Shown here: positions 25,123-34,434 of the stretch, in pieces
How positions within the stretch are numbered: the first letter of the stretch is position 1
Layout of the letters: the number at the start of each line of letters is the position of its first letter
From: Deltaproteobacteria bacterium
GTDB lineage: Bacteria; Myxococcota_A; UBA9160; UBA4427
Direction of reading: 5' to 3'
NCBI GenBank assembly: GCA_029261855.1
Contig: JAJDAN010000056.1
Location: forward strand, 55,305-119,304
DNA length: 64,000 nucleotides
Translations under genes and position numbers: made by a program
Notes under the pieces: generated by a model
Seen by the model: only the letters and a program-made list of their open reading frames with translations
Told to the model about the DNA's origin: nothing
Database searches by the model: none

Positions 25123-26736
25123 ATGTCGCTAGGCCTCGATCCCTCGATCCTCCGCGCGCCCGCACTGGCGCTGGCTGTGGCGCTCGTTTCGGTCCAGGCA
25201 GCGAATGCCACCGCACCCGCCCAGGCGACCGTCTTCGACGGCAGCGGGAATGCCACCGACATCCGCTACGCGACCTACCCGACGGGCGTGTTCGAGGTCG
25301 ACCAGGGCCCGGGCGGCTTCGTGTGCCCGGGCACGACCTACGTCCCCACGTCGGGCACCTTCAATGTGGGCAGCGCAGGAACTTCGGTGTTCACCTCCTC
25401 CACCGGATTCGGATCCTCGATGACGGCGTTCTTGACCGAGCAGCCTCGCCTGGCCGCGCCGAGCATCGACGGGATCGAAAACGACTGCGACCTCGAGGCC
25501 GGCTACGCGGGCGCGAGCGCCTATGCGGTCCAGGCCGCCAACGACGCCGCGAATCTCGCGGCGGACGTCGACGCCTGCGTGGCCCAGGTCGAGATCGTGT
25601 ACTGCCAGATCGTCGCGGCGATCGAGGCCGCGACGCTGCTGCCCCCAGCCTCCTCGTTCCATCTCGAAGCCGGGGACTTTCCCAGTCACGAGGTGGGGGC
25701 CTTCAGTCAGAAGCGAAGCTGCGGCGTCTTCGCCGTGCCGCTCGCCTACGACGTTCCCCACCTGCTCGACGGAATCGCTCGGCGACGCGGCACCTGCCTG
25801 GACATCCTCGCCCACATGCAGACGACGCTCGCCGGTATCGGCGCGATGATCCCCTCGAACCTGGTCGCGCCACGTCTGGCCGGCGCAAGCTCCGACTTGC
25901 ATTCGGGGCATCAGGTGCAGTCCGGTGCGCAGCAGGGCCTCGCGCGCATCGAGCAGATCCGGGACGACATGACCTCGATCGCCGTACAGGCCGCATGTGC
26001 CGACTGCTCGGCTGCCGCGATCCCGCCGTACAGCCCGCGTAGCGCATCGACAACGCTGACCCGTGAGACCACCGTGCTGTCCGACCTTGCCGCCGTCTTT
26101 CAACTCGCCGCACAGGACGCGACCGAACCGGAAGAGATCATGCGGCTGAACGACATCGCGGCCCACATGCTGGGCGTCCCCGAGAATCGCGTGCTGCAAC
26201 TGACGCACGCGACCTCCCGCGCCGTGCGAAGCCACGCGGTAGCGCTCCGGAGCGATCTCCTGCCGGACGACGGGGTCACGCCGCTGGCCGTGATCGTCAC
26301 GAGCGAGCCGAGCGGCCCGGGGACCGCTGCGACGCCCACCGACGAGGGCATCTACAGCGACGCATGGAGGACGACGGCACAGGTGCTCGACCTGGCCGGG
26401 GCGTCGCCGCCCGACGACGACGATGATGACGACGACGGCGTCCGAGATGTATTCGAGACGGGCACAGGTGACTACGTGTCACCGAGCGATACGGGCACGT
26501 CGAGCTCCCTCGCCGATACCGACGGTGATCTCTACCGCGACGGCGTGGAGCGCAGGGGTGGCTCCGATCCGAACGACCCGGCCTCGATCCCGCCTGCGCT
26601 GGCGAGCGCGCTTCCGCTCCTGCCCGGTGCCGCTGGCGGCGTGCTGCTCGCAGTCATGCTCTGCGTGGCTGCACTTCGACTCGCCGGGTCAGATCGCGGA
26701 TCGGTGCGCACGCCCCGTACGAAGTCCCGATCCTGA
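25123..26736 (+). CDS. Secreted protein with acidic calcium-type repeat and C-terminal anchor tail
   Basis: 537 residues from an ATG with AGGAGG at 25111-25116. A signal peptide ends about residue 27 (AANA). The central 350 residues are mixed helical and Cys-containing and not recognised. Near the end a run of eight Asp is followed by thrombospondin type 3-like units (DTDGDLYRDGVERRGGSDPN). The C-terminus is a Pro-rich linker, a hydrophobic helix (LPGAAGGVLLAVMLCVAALR) and basic residues, which fits a sorting or anchor tail. Likely a calcium-stabilised surface protein. Confidence 0.75.
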   Translation: MSLGLDPSILRAPALALAVALVSVQAANATAPAQATVFDGSGNATDIRYATYPTGVFEVDQGPGGFVCPGTTYVPTSGTFNVGSAGTSVFTSSTGFGSSMTAFLTEQPRLAAPSIDGIENDCDLEAGYAGASAYAVQAANDAANLAADVDACVAQVEIVYCQIVAAIEAATLLPPASSFHLEAGDFPSHEVGAFSQKRSCGVFAVPLAYDVPHLLDGIARRRGTCLDILAHMQTTLAGIGAMIPSNLVAPRLAGASSDLHSGHQVQSGAQQGLARIEQIRDDMTSIAVQAACADCSAAAIPPYSPRSASTTLTRETTVLSDLAAVFQLAAQDATEPEEIMRLNDIAAHMLGVPENRVLQLTHATSRAVRSHAVALRSDLLPDDGVTPLAVIVTSEPSGPGTAATPTDEGIYSDAWRTTAQVLDLAGASPPDDDDDDDDGVRDVFETGTGDYVSPSDTGTSSSLADTDGDLYRDGVERRGGSDPNDPASIPPALASALPLLPGAAGGVLLAVMLCVAALRLAGSDRGSVRTPRTKSRS

Positions 26737-26968
26737 CTGATTCCGGACGGATTCCTGACTACCGGATGAAACGGGGAGGCCGCGATACGCATCGCCGAGG
26801 CGCCCGGGGACCCGACACCTCGCGATCTGGCCCGCCAGCCGGGAGACTCCCGTTTCGTGATCTCGCAGGACTGGCTCGCCGGCAGACGGACATCAGAACG
26901 CGCTCAAGTCGCGCCTCCGGTCATTCGATGGACTGACGCGTCTCGGTACTCGAGTCGGAGGAGCGGCA

Positions 26969-27748
26969 ATGCAGTTCGTGCAGGGGTTCCATCTGCTGGC
27001 GACGGCGTTGTTCGTCCTGGGCTCGGCGGTGGTCGGCATCCGGCTGCTCTGGCTCGCCTATCGCACTCGACAGGCACCCGAGCTGCTGCTGGGCGCGGCG
27101 ATCTTCGGGACGGCGGTTTCGGGCTACGGCCTGCTCATCGTCGCCATCATCGTGCGCAGCACGCTCGAGTCCGACGTCATCCCCGACTCGCTGGTGCTAC
27201 TGACGGCCGTCGGCAAGATCTCCCACGATCTCGGCGTGAGCCTGTTCCTGGTGTTCGTCGTCAGCGTGTTCCGCCCCGGTGTGATGTGGGCCCGTGGGCT
27301 GGCCGGGGGTGCGATGCTGCTGATGTGGACGGGCCTCATCTGGGGCGCCGCCGAGGGAAGCTTTCGCATCGACAACACGGGGACGCCGGCCTGGTGGTTC
27401 GAGTACGCGATCATCTGGACCTATTCCCTGTGGCTCGTCTTCGAGTCCTTCCGCTACTGGACGCTCATGCGCAAGCGTACGGCGCTGGGCCTGAGTGATC
27501 CGCTCGTCACCAGCCGCTTCCAGCTCTGGGGCTGCGGATCTCTCTTCACATTCATCGCGACGGCGGTCGCCAGCGCCCCCCTCGCGCTGACGGGAGACCC
27601 CGAACTGCTGGTGCGGCTCACGCCCATCATCTACGTGGCGACGGCAGTCGCGGGCGTCTGCAGCATCAGCTGCTCGTACCTGGCCTTCCTGCCGCCGGCC
27701 TGGTTCGCCGAACGCGTGCGCGCCGGAGTCGCGGCGCCCGGAGTCTGA
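26969..27748 (+). CDS. Seven-helix membrane protein of unknown function
   Basis: 259 residues forming about seven hydrophobic helices (for example LLATALFVLGSAVVGIRLLW, LSLFLVFVVSVFRPGV, LVTSRFQLWGCGSLFTF). The arrangement is like the 7TM receptor or histidine-kinase sensor modules but there is no output domain. No catalytic motif is visible. Its last 83 bp overlap the convergent sorting-tail gene, which is unusual. A GGAG-rich ribosome binding site precedes the ATG. Confidence 0.7.
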   Translation: MQFVQGFHLLATALFVLGSAVVGIRLLWLAYRTRQAPELLLGAAIFGTAVSGYGLLIVAIIVRSTLESDVIPDSLVLLTAVGKISHDLGVSLFLVFVVSVFRPGVMWARGLAGGAMLLMWTGLIWGAAEGSFRIDNTGTPAWWFEYAIIWTYSLWLVFESFRYWTLMRKRTALGLSDPLVTSRFQLWGCGSLFTFIATAVASAPLALTGDPELLVRLTPIIYVATAVAGVCSISCSYLAFLPPAWFAERVRAGVAAPGV

Positions 27749-29009
27749 GAGCTGGAGGCTGTCGCAGGCGACGCCGCGACGTGCGAAGGCCGGCGACCGC
27801 CATCACGGTCGCGCCGATGGCCATTCCGGCCGGGCCGAGACCGGGAACGGCAGTCGCAGCGACGAGACGGACGCCCGTGGACGAGAACTGGAACATCTCC
27901 GGCAGCTCACCGACCTGCAGGGCCGGTTGGATCAGGCCGCCCGACGTGTTCCCTTCGTGGTAGTCGGACTGTCCTCCGCGGCGTTCCGCAGGCAGTCCAG
28001 GCTGCGCGGGCAGCGCCAGGTGGATGACGGGTACGCCCATGTCGCGGACCAGGATCGCCGGGTCGAGGGATGCGAGCTCGAAGGCGAGGGTGCCGTCGTG
28101 GAGCACGCCGGGCGACTCGGGGGTCGCCAGCAGGAAGACGCGGCCGCGATCTTCGACGATCGCGCTGCCGTCGAAACCGAGATAGCCCAGGGGGGCAGCA
28201 TCCGCCTCGACGAGGGGTGTTCCCGCGTAGCGCCACGAAAGCCCGTGGTCGTCCGAAGCCAGGACGAGGATGCGGTCCGGTCCTGTCAGCGTGAGGCCGC
28301 TCAGACTGACGTATAGGGTTCCGTCTCGCTCGAAGGCGCCCGGCTCGCTGTACACGAGAAGACCCGACAAACTGGCGTCGAGCGCCTCGACGACGATCGC
28401 GTCCGGTGCGTACGGGGCCGGGGGAAACTGCGCGGAACGGAAAAGGGCGCGTTCGGCCGCCCACGGCCCGGCCGGGTCAGAGGCCGTACGCATCACGATC
28501 CAGCTGAAGGCCGGCACCGACTGCTCGACGGTCGCGTCGGGCGAATCACGACGAAAGATGCGATGCGCGAACAGCTTCCATTCGGCTCCCGGGTCGTCGG
28601 GATCGTTCACCAGCGATGCGACCTCGTAGTTCCAGAAGCCGCTGGTCGGGCCCTCGCCCGGGATGGTCACGCTGGTCGGCATGGAAGGATTCACGACGGC
28701 CTCGAAGGTCCAGGTCGCGCCCGCGTCTTCGCTCTTCGCAATGTGGGTCTCGACGTTCGGGCCCCACGGATCCGCAGCGCCGAAGACGGCCGAATAGGCG
28801 AGCCAGCCGTCGCCGGTGGCTGCGTCGTACTCGACTGTCGGGTCGAAGATCCCGTTCCTGGGGGCGTCCCCGACGATCTCGATCCGCTGGATCTGGGCGA
28901 AGCCCGTAGCCGGAATCGAGAGCAGCAGGGCTGCCGCCAGCGTGGACACAACGACGCGGTACCTGCAGTCGCGACCGAAAACGCTCGACGTGGCGGGCAA
29001 TTCTGCCAT
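27666..29009 (-). CDS. Secreted sialidase/BNR-like propeller protein with hydrophobic tail
   Basis: 447 residues from the ATG at 29009 (GGAAGGGA just upstream). A signal peptide ends near residue 39 (TGFAQ). Residues 40-360 hold repeats that look like BNR/glycosyl-hydrolase 43-type propeller blades (HIAKSEDAGATWTF, LASDDHGLSWRYAG), each with the Asp-box S-x-D-x-G-x-T-W pattern. Near the end, VPGLGPAGMAIGATVMAVAG plus RRRLR forms a tail like those of sorted surface proteins, followed by about 30 further Arg-rich residues. Its 3' end overlaps the convergent 7TM gene; the real stop may be earlier if those last residues are not functional. Confidence 0.72.
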   Translation of the reverse strand: MAELPATSSVFGRDCRYRVVVSTLAAALLLSIPATGFAQIQRIEIVGDAPRNGIFDPTVEYDAATGDGWLAYSAVFGAADPWGPNVETHIAKSEDAGATWTFEAVVNPSMPTSVTIPGEGPTSGFWNYEVASLVNDPDDPGAEWKLFAHRIFRRDSPDATVEQSVPAFSWIVMRTASDPAGPWAAERALFRSAQFPPAPYAPDAIVVEALDASLSGLLVYSEPGAFERDGTLYVSLSGLTLTGPDRILVLASDDHGLSWRYAGTPLVEADAAPLGYLGFDGSAIVEDRGRVFLLATPESPGVLHDGTLAFELASLDPAILVRDMGVPVIHLALPAQPGLPAERRGGQSDYHEGNTSGGLIQPALQVGELPEMFQFSSTGVRLVAATAVPGLGPAGMAIGATVMAVAGLRTSRRRLRQPPALRLRAPRLRRARVRRTRPAAGRPGTSS

Positions 29010-29188
29010 TCGTCCCTTCCTCGCTCTCAAGTGGACATCGGACTGCATGTAGGTGACCCCAGCTGCGCTGTCATATGACACGCGCTTGCAGGACACTCAT
29101 GGGTGTGGGCAGAGCAGTCGCAGCAGGACCGGGGTCGGCCCCGTGGCCGGGCATCGCGCCCTTCCCGAGCGAGCGGTCGGTGTCGCGC

Positions 29189-29731
29189 GTGAGCGCAGAT
29201 CGCCATGAACGAGTCGATGGCGTGAAACTCGCGCACGAGCTCGAGGCGCTGCACCCGCGCTGCTTCGGCTGGGCCCTGGCCTGCTGCGATTGGAACGTGG
29301 ACGACGCGGCCGACACGCTGCAGGCGGCCTATCTCAAGATCCTCGACGGCGGGGCGAAGTTCGAAGGGCGCTCGCAGCTCTCCACTTTCGTCTATGGCGT
29401 CGTTCGCAGAACTGCGGGCGAGCGGCGTAGGGGGCGCGCCCGCCGCCTCCGTCTGCTCACGAACCATTTCGCGCGACGTCTCGACGAGCAGCCTTCCGAT
29501 TTTCTGCCGCGGCTCCCCGGCGAGGTTCTGCGGCTGCGCCGCGCACTTCAGGGCCTTCCCGAGCGTCAGCGCGAGGTGCTGCATCTGGTCTTCTATGCAG
29601 ACCTCTCGATCCGGGAAGCCGCAGAAGTCATGCGGGTTTCGATCGGGACGGCGCGAACCCACTACGAACGCGGCAAGCAGAAATTGCGCGACCGACTCGA
29701 AGAAGAACGTCCGGAGGACGCAAGACGATGA
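29189..29731 (+). CDS. ECF-type RNA polymerase sigma factor
   Basis: About 180 residues from a GTG at 29189; a second GTG at 29222 also fits, and open frame continues upstream to 29075. Sigma region 2 is WNVDDAADTLQAAYLKILDG plus SQLSTFVYGVVRRTAGERRR; region 4 is LPERQREVLHLVFYADLSIR plus AAEVMRVSIGTARTHYERGK. It is truncated to regions 2 and 4, as ECF factors are. The stop overlaps the next gene (ATGA), whose product has a single membrane helix, so it may be its anti-sigma factor. Confidence 0.85.
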   Translation: MSADRHERVDGVKLAHELEALHPRCFGWALACCDWNVDDAADTLQAAYLKILDGGAKFEGRSQLSTFVYGVVRRTAGERRRGRARRLRLLTNHFARRLDEQPSDFLPRLPGEVLRLRRALQGLPERQREVLHLVFYADLSIREAAEVMRVSIGTARTHYERGKQKLRDRLEEERPEDARR

Positions 29732-30159
29732 CCGAACGCGACGACGGCCACGACGACCGAGACCTCCGCAGGCACTTCGAAGCCCTCCGCGCTGCGGACG
29801 CGGAACTCGACCCCGGATACGGGAAGCTCCGGCCCGCTGCGTCGCGGGTAGCTTCCTCCCGCGCGCGTCACCTGCTGCGCGGGGCGACCCTCGCCGCTGG
29901 CGCAATGGCTGCCGGCCTGGCCGTCTGGCTGATCGCCCTCGAGGCACCCGACCCGACCCCGCGCCACGCGGTGGCGGTGCGGATTGCGCCAGGTCAATGG
30001 TCGATGCCGAGCGACGTCCTCTTGGATCTATCGGGGCTGCCCGGGGACGCGCTGCTGCGGGATCCGCCGGTGGTCGGGGGGGCGAGGCCCTTCGATCTGG
30101 AGGCGACTCCGACGGGATCCCGGATGCCCCCCATCACGAACAGGAGACCTCTCGCATGA
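29728..30159 (+). CDS. Single-pass membrane protein, candidate anti-sigma factor
   Basis: 143 residues. An N-terminal acidic cytoplasmic domain (DDGHDDRDLRRHFEALRAAD) is followed by a membrane helix at about 52-72 (GATLAAGAMAAGLAVWLIAL) and a short periplasmic part. It lacks a zinc-binding HxxxCxxC motif. Position directly after an ECF sigma gene with coupled start, and the topology, are the reasons for the call; sequence alone does not prove it. Confidence 0.6.
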   Translation: MTERDDGHDDRDLRRHFEALRAADAELDPGYGKLRPAASRVASSRARHLLRGATLAAGAMAAGLAVWLIALEAPDPTPRHAVAVRIAPGQWSMPSDVLLDLSGLPGDALLRDPPVVGGARPFDLEATPTGSRMPPITNRRPLA

Positions 30160-30590
30160 CTGCTTCGATCGCCCGAATCGTCTTCTTCGGCGTGCTCATC
30201 GCGATCGCGCTGCCGTCGCTAGCCGAAGTCCCGCAGAAGGCCCCGCCGTTCATGCGAGAGGTCTTTCCGCCCGAGCTGGTGATGCAGAGCGCGCGCGCGA
30301 TCGCTCTGAGGCCCGAGCAGCGCAAGGCCATCACCCAGGCGATCCAACAGACCCAGGCGAAGACCCTCGAGCTCGAGTGGGACATGCAGGACGCGGCCGG
30401 CGATCTTGCCCACCAGATCAGCCAGACGCGCGTCGATTCGAAGGCCGCGTTGGCCGCAATGGAGCGGGTCCTCTCCATCGAGGGTCAGGTCAAGCGTGCG
30501 CACATGGGACTCCTGATCGAGATCAAGAACCAGCTCGACGCCGAGCAGCAGAAGAAGCTGAAGGCGATACGAGACCAGCAATCGCCTTGA
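30156..30590 (+). CDS. Spy/CpxP-like periplasmic LTxxQ-type protein
   Basis: 144 residues with a signal peptide (about 1-23). The mature chain is almost entirely helical: LRPEQRKAITQAIQQTQAKT and LDAEQQKKLKAIR, both LTxxQ-like. Spy/CpxP/ZraP proteins are periplasmic chaperones or sensors of envelope or metal stress. The ATG overlaps the stop of the previous gene (ATGA), making a three-gene unit sigma / membrane protein / Spy-like. The likely theme is envelope-stress response; the inducing signal is unknown. Confidence 0.72.
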   Translation: MTASIARIVFFGVLIAIALPSLAEVPQKAPPFMREVFPPELVMQSARAIALRPEQRKAITQAIQQTQAKTLELEWDMQDAAGDLAHQISQTRVDSKAALAAMERVLSIEGQVKRAHMGLLIEIKNQLDAEQQKKLKAIRDQQSP

Positions 30591-30715
30591 GCGTCCTGGT
30601 CTCGGAACTCGAGATCCGACGAGCGATCGCCTGAGCAATGCAATGAGCCAGGCGACCGAGCTAGGCTGGGAGCTACCTTGAACTTGCTGGCCGCTCGTCG
30701 ATCAGGAGGCAGTCG

Positions 30716-32425
30716 TTGCGAGGTTCTTCGGACGGGGACCGAGACGAGTGGCGCTTCGGCGAATTCGAGCTCGCACCCTGGCGTGGGCGGCTGGCTGTCG
30801 CCGACGCGGAGGTCTCGCTAGCCCGGAAGTCCTTCGAGGTCCTGGTGTGCCTCGTTCGAAACCACGATCGCTTCGTAACGCGCCAGGAACTGCTCGCCGA
30901 AGTGTGGCCCGGCACGACGGTCAGCGACGCCGCAGTGGCCAGCGCGATTCGCGACCTGAGACGCGCGCTCGGCGACACCGCCAAGAAGCCGCGCTTCATC
31001 GCCACCGCACGGGGACGCGGAATGCGTTTCGTACACCCCGTACAACGCCATCGCGGTGCTTCCGAGCAGGATTCGAGCGCCTGGGACGAGGCCGCCGTTC
31101 ACTTCGAGCGCGCGCTGCAGGCCCTCGAGCTCCTCGATGTCAGTCGCGCTCAAGCGCGCGCAGCATCCGACCCGGCCCACTCGCGGGAGCGCAGCGAACT
31201 CACCTTGGCGCTAGCGCGAGCGCGCTGGTCTGCTGGCGCGAGCGATGAGGCGCGACAAGCGTTCTTGGAGGCGGCGGCGGTGGCGCGACGAACCGGCGAT
31301 CCGGCACTCCTCGCCCAGGCGGCGCTGGGTTTCGTTGGACGGACCGACGTCACTCCAGGCGTCAACAGAGCCGGTGCAAGTCTTCTCGCAGAAGCTCTTT
31401 CGGCTTTGGACGAATCGGACTCGGCATTGCGCGCCGAAGTGATGGCGCGTCTAGGCACAGAGCTCTACTACGACGAGGACCAGTCGCGGTCTGACCAACT
31501 CACCGAAGATGCATTGGCGATGGCCGAACGTCTCGCGGACCCGGGGCTCACAGCCTATGCGGCCACTGCTCGCCATTTTTCCTCTCAACGGCCCGATGTC
31601 GAACCCGAAGATCGTCTGCCGCTTGCCGATCTCGCGATTTCGCTCACGACGGACGCTCCGCCCAGCGACGTGCTTGCCTTCGCGCTCCAAGAACGTTTGA
31701 TCGACCTTCTGGAACTGGGCCGGGGCGATGCTTTTGCCGAAACCTTCGAGCAGTACGAACGAGTCGTCGAGACCCTCGCGCAACCCTTCTTCGAATGGCT
31801 GCTCTCGCTCCTTCGTGGGACGCGAGCCCTGCTTGCCGGAGAGGTCGAAGCCGCCGAAGCGCTCGCGCATGAAACACTCGCGAAAGGAAACCGCCTCGGA
31901 ACGCCCAATGCGGGAGCCGCGTTCGCCGGGCAGATCTTCTCCGTTCGGCGGGAACAGAATCGGCTCGCTGAATTGCTGCCGGTTCTGCAGGCCGAGGCGA
32001 GACGGCACGAGGCGCTACCCATCTTCAGAGCGGCCAGCGCCGCAGTCGCGGCTGCAGCCGGCGAAGACGAGGCAGCTGCGAGCACTCTCGAGGCGCTGAT
32101 GGCGAGTGACCTCGAGGACTTCCCCCGTGACCAGAATTGGATCGCGACCCTCGGCACCCTGGCTCCGGCCGTCGCCGCGGTGGGAAGCGAGCAGCGGCTC
32201 CGCCAACTGATCGGCTTGATGCGGCCGTTCGCAGGACGCATGATCGTCGTCGGCCAGGGTGCGACGACGCATGGCTCGGTGGACTACCACCTGGGCCTTC
32301 TACGTCGATCTCTCGGTGACAACGAGCGAGCGATTCAACACTTCGACGACGCCGCCCGGATTCACGAGAGGGCGCATGCACCGCTCTGGGTGGAACGAAC
32401 GCGGCAGTCCGCGGCCCGCTGCTGA
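30716..32425 (+). CDS. Winged-helix (OmpR-type DNA-binding) regulator with TPR-like repeats
   Basis: 569 residues starting at a TTG with AGGAGG at 30704-30709, six bases upstream. The first 95 residues form a Trans_reg_C domain (LARKSFEVLVCLVRNHDRFV, then RQELLAEVWPGTTVSDAAVA). A long helical repeat region follows, with paired helices (ARARWSAGASDEARQAFLEA) like TPR. It is paralogous to the gene at 400-1962 and shows what the intact N-terminus of that gene looks like. Co-regulated genes are not evident. No receiver or kinase domain is present. Confidence 0.85.
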   Translation: MRGSSDGDRDEWRFGEFELAPWRGRLAVADAEVSLARKSFEVLVCLVRNHDRFVTRQELLAEVWPGTTVSDAAVASAIRDLRRALGDTAKKPRFIATARGRGMRFVHPVQRHRGASEQDSSAWDEAAVHFERALQALELLDVSRAQARAASDPAHSRERSELTLALARARWSAGASDEARQAFLEAAAVARRTGDPALLAQAALGFVGRTDVTPGVNRAGASLLAEALSALDESDSALRAEVMARLGTELYYDEDQSRSDQLTEDALAMAERLADPGLTAYAATARHFSSQRPDVEPEDRLPLADLAISLTTDAPPSDVLAFALQERLIDLLELGRGDAFAETFEQYERVVETLAQPFFEWLLSLLRGTRALLAGEVEAAEALAHETLAKGNRLGTPNAGAAFAGQIFSVRREQNRLAELLPVLQAEARRHEALPIFRAASAAVAAAAGEDEAAASTLEALMASDLEDFPRDQNWIATLGTLAPAVAAVGSEQRLRQLIGLMRPFAGRMIVVGQGATTHGSVDYHLGLLRRSLGDNERAIQHFDDAARIHERAHAPLWVERTRQSAARC

Positions 32426-32447
32426 CCAGGACCAGCGGTTCCGTCGA

Positions 32448-33548
32448 CTAGCGTCGGCGACGGATCGCCAATCCGCCAATCGCTGCCAACGCGCCGACGA
32501 GCCCGAGAGGGCCCATCGGGAAGCTCGCAACGGTAGGCGTGGAGTCGGTGCAGAGTGCCGGCGAGAAGGGACCGGGGTCGGGGCCTCCGGTCGCATTCAC
32601 CCGGAAGCCGACATGTTCGAACGAAACGATGCCGCCCGGGATCGTGCTGAGAAAGGGCAGCGGCGCGACTCCGAGGAACGCTCGGGTTTCGAACGCCTCG
32701 TATGGGTGGAGGCCGTACGAAATGCCGTCGCCCATGTACGAGAGCGAGAAGAACTGAAGCGAGGAGCTATTTGGCGTCAGGTCGAGCGGGCAATGATCGA
32801 CTGCGCGACAGAAGTCTGCGTTGCCGTTCTTGTCGGCAACCACCGTGTTCGGCAGCCCCCCGAATGGAGCAACGAGCTCGGTACCATCCGGCTGCGCCCA
32901 GTGGCCGAAGACCGTGTAGACCCCGCCCGCGATCAGGTTGTAGATGCGAGCCGCAATCACGGCATCACCAGTCGCGTCGTCGCAGGTGATCTCTGCGTCA
33001 CCCCCGGCAGCCATCCAGTCGCCGAGCCGGCCTCCCGTGATGAGGTCTCGCGTTGGGGGCAGCGGGTTCGGTGGTACCGAGTGGGGCACCGGAATCGGGG
33101 CGCGCACGCCGCTCCCGGCCGGAACCGGAACCTGGCTCAGCGTGCGCCCCTCGAGCGTTTCATCGGGCGCGGGCCAGCCCCGAACGAATCCGTAGTTGTC
33201 GTCGTAGTGGGTGAGCAGGTGCTCCTCGAGACGACCAGTCGTTCCGTCGCAATCCGCCGCGGAGACCGTGACCGTGGGTGCGCCGCTTCCGAATATCTCG
33301 GTGTTCTCGAGACCCAGAAAGGACCCGTAACTCTCTGGGCCGACGGGGATTCCGTCCAGCACCCAGATCGGCCCGCCGCAGCGGTAGTTCGGGCCCGTCT
33401 GGCTGACGCCGACGGACCGAAGGACCCGAAGCTGTGCCTGCGCGCTCGGTCCGACGACGACCAGTAAGAGAAGCAGGAAGCCGCCGGTCGCTCTTACACC
33501 CAACTCGAGGACGTGTGACTTCAAGGTAAACCCCAAGCACCTGGCCAC
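32448..33548 (-). CDS. Secreted protein with IPTL/PEP-type sorting tail
   Basis: 366 residues. The signal peptide is long (about 1-41, ending SAQA). The exported part has four to six Cys and beta-rich character, with no recognised domain (CGGPIWVLDG, AADCDGTTG, DFCRAVDHCPLDL). The C-terminus is the clearest feature: FPMGPLGLVGALAAIGGLAI followed by RRRR, a proline-glycine motif, hydrophobic helix and basic end. It is convergent with the winged-helix regulator at 30716 with about 20 bp between the stops. Probably surface-bound; function unknown. Confidence 0.75.
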   Translation of the reverse strand: MARCLGFTLKSHVLELGVRATGGFLLLLLVVVGPSAQAQLRVLRSVGVSQTGPNYRCGGPIWVLDGIPVGPESYGSFLGLENTEIFGSGAPTVTVSAADCDGTTGRLEEHLLTHYDDNYGFVRGWPAPDETLEGRTLSQVPVPAGSGVRAPIPVPHSVPPNPLPPTRDLITGGRLGDWMAAGGDAEITCDDATGDAVIAARIYNLIAGGVYTVFGHWAQPDGTELVAPFGGLPNTVVADKNGNADFCRAVDHCPLDLTPNSSSLQFFSLSYMGDGISYGLHPYEAFETRAFLGVAPLPFLSTIPGGIVSFEHVGFRVNATGGPDPGPFSPALCTDSTPTVASFPMGPLGLVGALAAIGGLAIRRRR

Positions 33549-33810
33549 CCAGGGAGTCGGGCGGCTCGTCGATTGTCGCCGACACGCGGCGCCACGAACC
33601 TGGGATCTAGTTGGGATCCGCCCCCCATCCCCCTCGAAACAGGCGTCCGCTCGCCGGAGTTCGAGCCAGAGAGCCGGCGCCGCAGATCTTCGTCTCGCGA
33701 GGGGTTCCCGTGATCTGCGCCACGAAGTCGCGTGAGCACGTCGCCGAACCTTGTTCTGGGCTCGCGGCTCGCCACGGAGGCGATGCGGCGCCCCCAGTCA
33801 GGAGGTCTTC

Positions 33811-34386
33811 ATGTCCCCTCTATCCTTCATCTCCGTCTCTCTTCGTTCGATTCCCCCGCGCTTCATTCCGGGTCCCGCGGTCCGGCTCGCACAGATCGGA
33901 GCCGTGACCGGACTGCTGTTCGCCCTGGGCTGCAGCTCGACGTCCCCGACGCCTTTCCCCGACACGAATGCGCTGTCCGAGCCAACCGTCGCCACGAGCG
34001 AGCCCGTCGCCGACGCCGTACCCGCGCCCCGGGTGACGCTCGATCCGGTCTACTTCGAGACCGACCAGGCGACGCTCTCGAGTTCCGCGCGGCAGTCCCT
34101 GAAAGACGACGCGAAGTCGATCCTCGAGCACCCGGAGTGGGGCGTCGTCACCATCGACGGTCATTGCGACGAGCGCGGGAGCGGCCCGTACAATCTCGCG
34201 CTCGGCAGTCGCCGCGCCGCGGCAGTCGAACGCTATCTCGTCGAGATGGGCGTCCCGCGCGGGCGCCTCAGCACGCGGAGCTTCGGTTCCGACAGCCCGG
34301 CCGTTCCGGGCCACGACGAAGAAGCCTGGCGCTACAACCGGCGCTCCGAATTCCGAACGGGCGCACTGGCTTCCGCGATCTTCTAG
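33811..34386 (+). CDS. pal: Peptidoglycan-associated lipoprotein (OmpA/Pal family)
   Basis: 191 residues from an ATG with GGAGG at 33801-33805. An export signal ends in FALGC, a relaxed lipobox. The OmpA/Pal domain is at the C-terminus (VYFETDQATLSSSARQSLKD; TIDGHCDERGSGPYNLALGS; RRAAAVERYLVEMGV), with the peptidoglycan-binding Asp and Arg in conserved places. Pal tethers the outer membrane to peptidoglycan. It is separate from any tol genes here, so it may be a specialised copy; the symbol is given for family. It converges on nosL. Confidence 0.82.
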   Translation: MSPLSFISVSLRSIPPRFIPGPAVRLAQIGAVTGLLFALGCSSTSPTPFPDTNALSEPTVATSEPVADAVPAPRVTLDPVYFETDQATLSSSARQSLKDDAKSILEHPEWGVVTIDGHCDERGSGPYNLALGSRRAAAVERYLVEMGVPRGRLSTRSFGSDSPAVPGHDEEAWRYNRRSEFRTGALASAIF

Positions 34387-34434
34387 GCACCGCGCGAAGC
34401 AAGTCCGAGACGGCCTTGCCGGCAGCCGGGCGGA

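Noticed and set aside
30620..30650. Hairpin-like sequence after the Spy-like gene
   Set aside because: Only a 7-bp stem with a 15-base loop and no U-tract; too weak to call a terminator.
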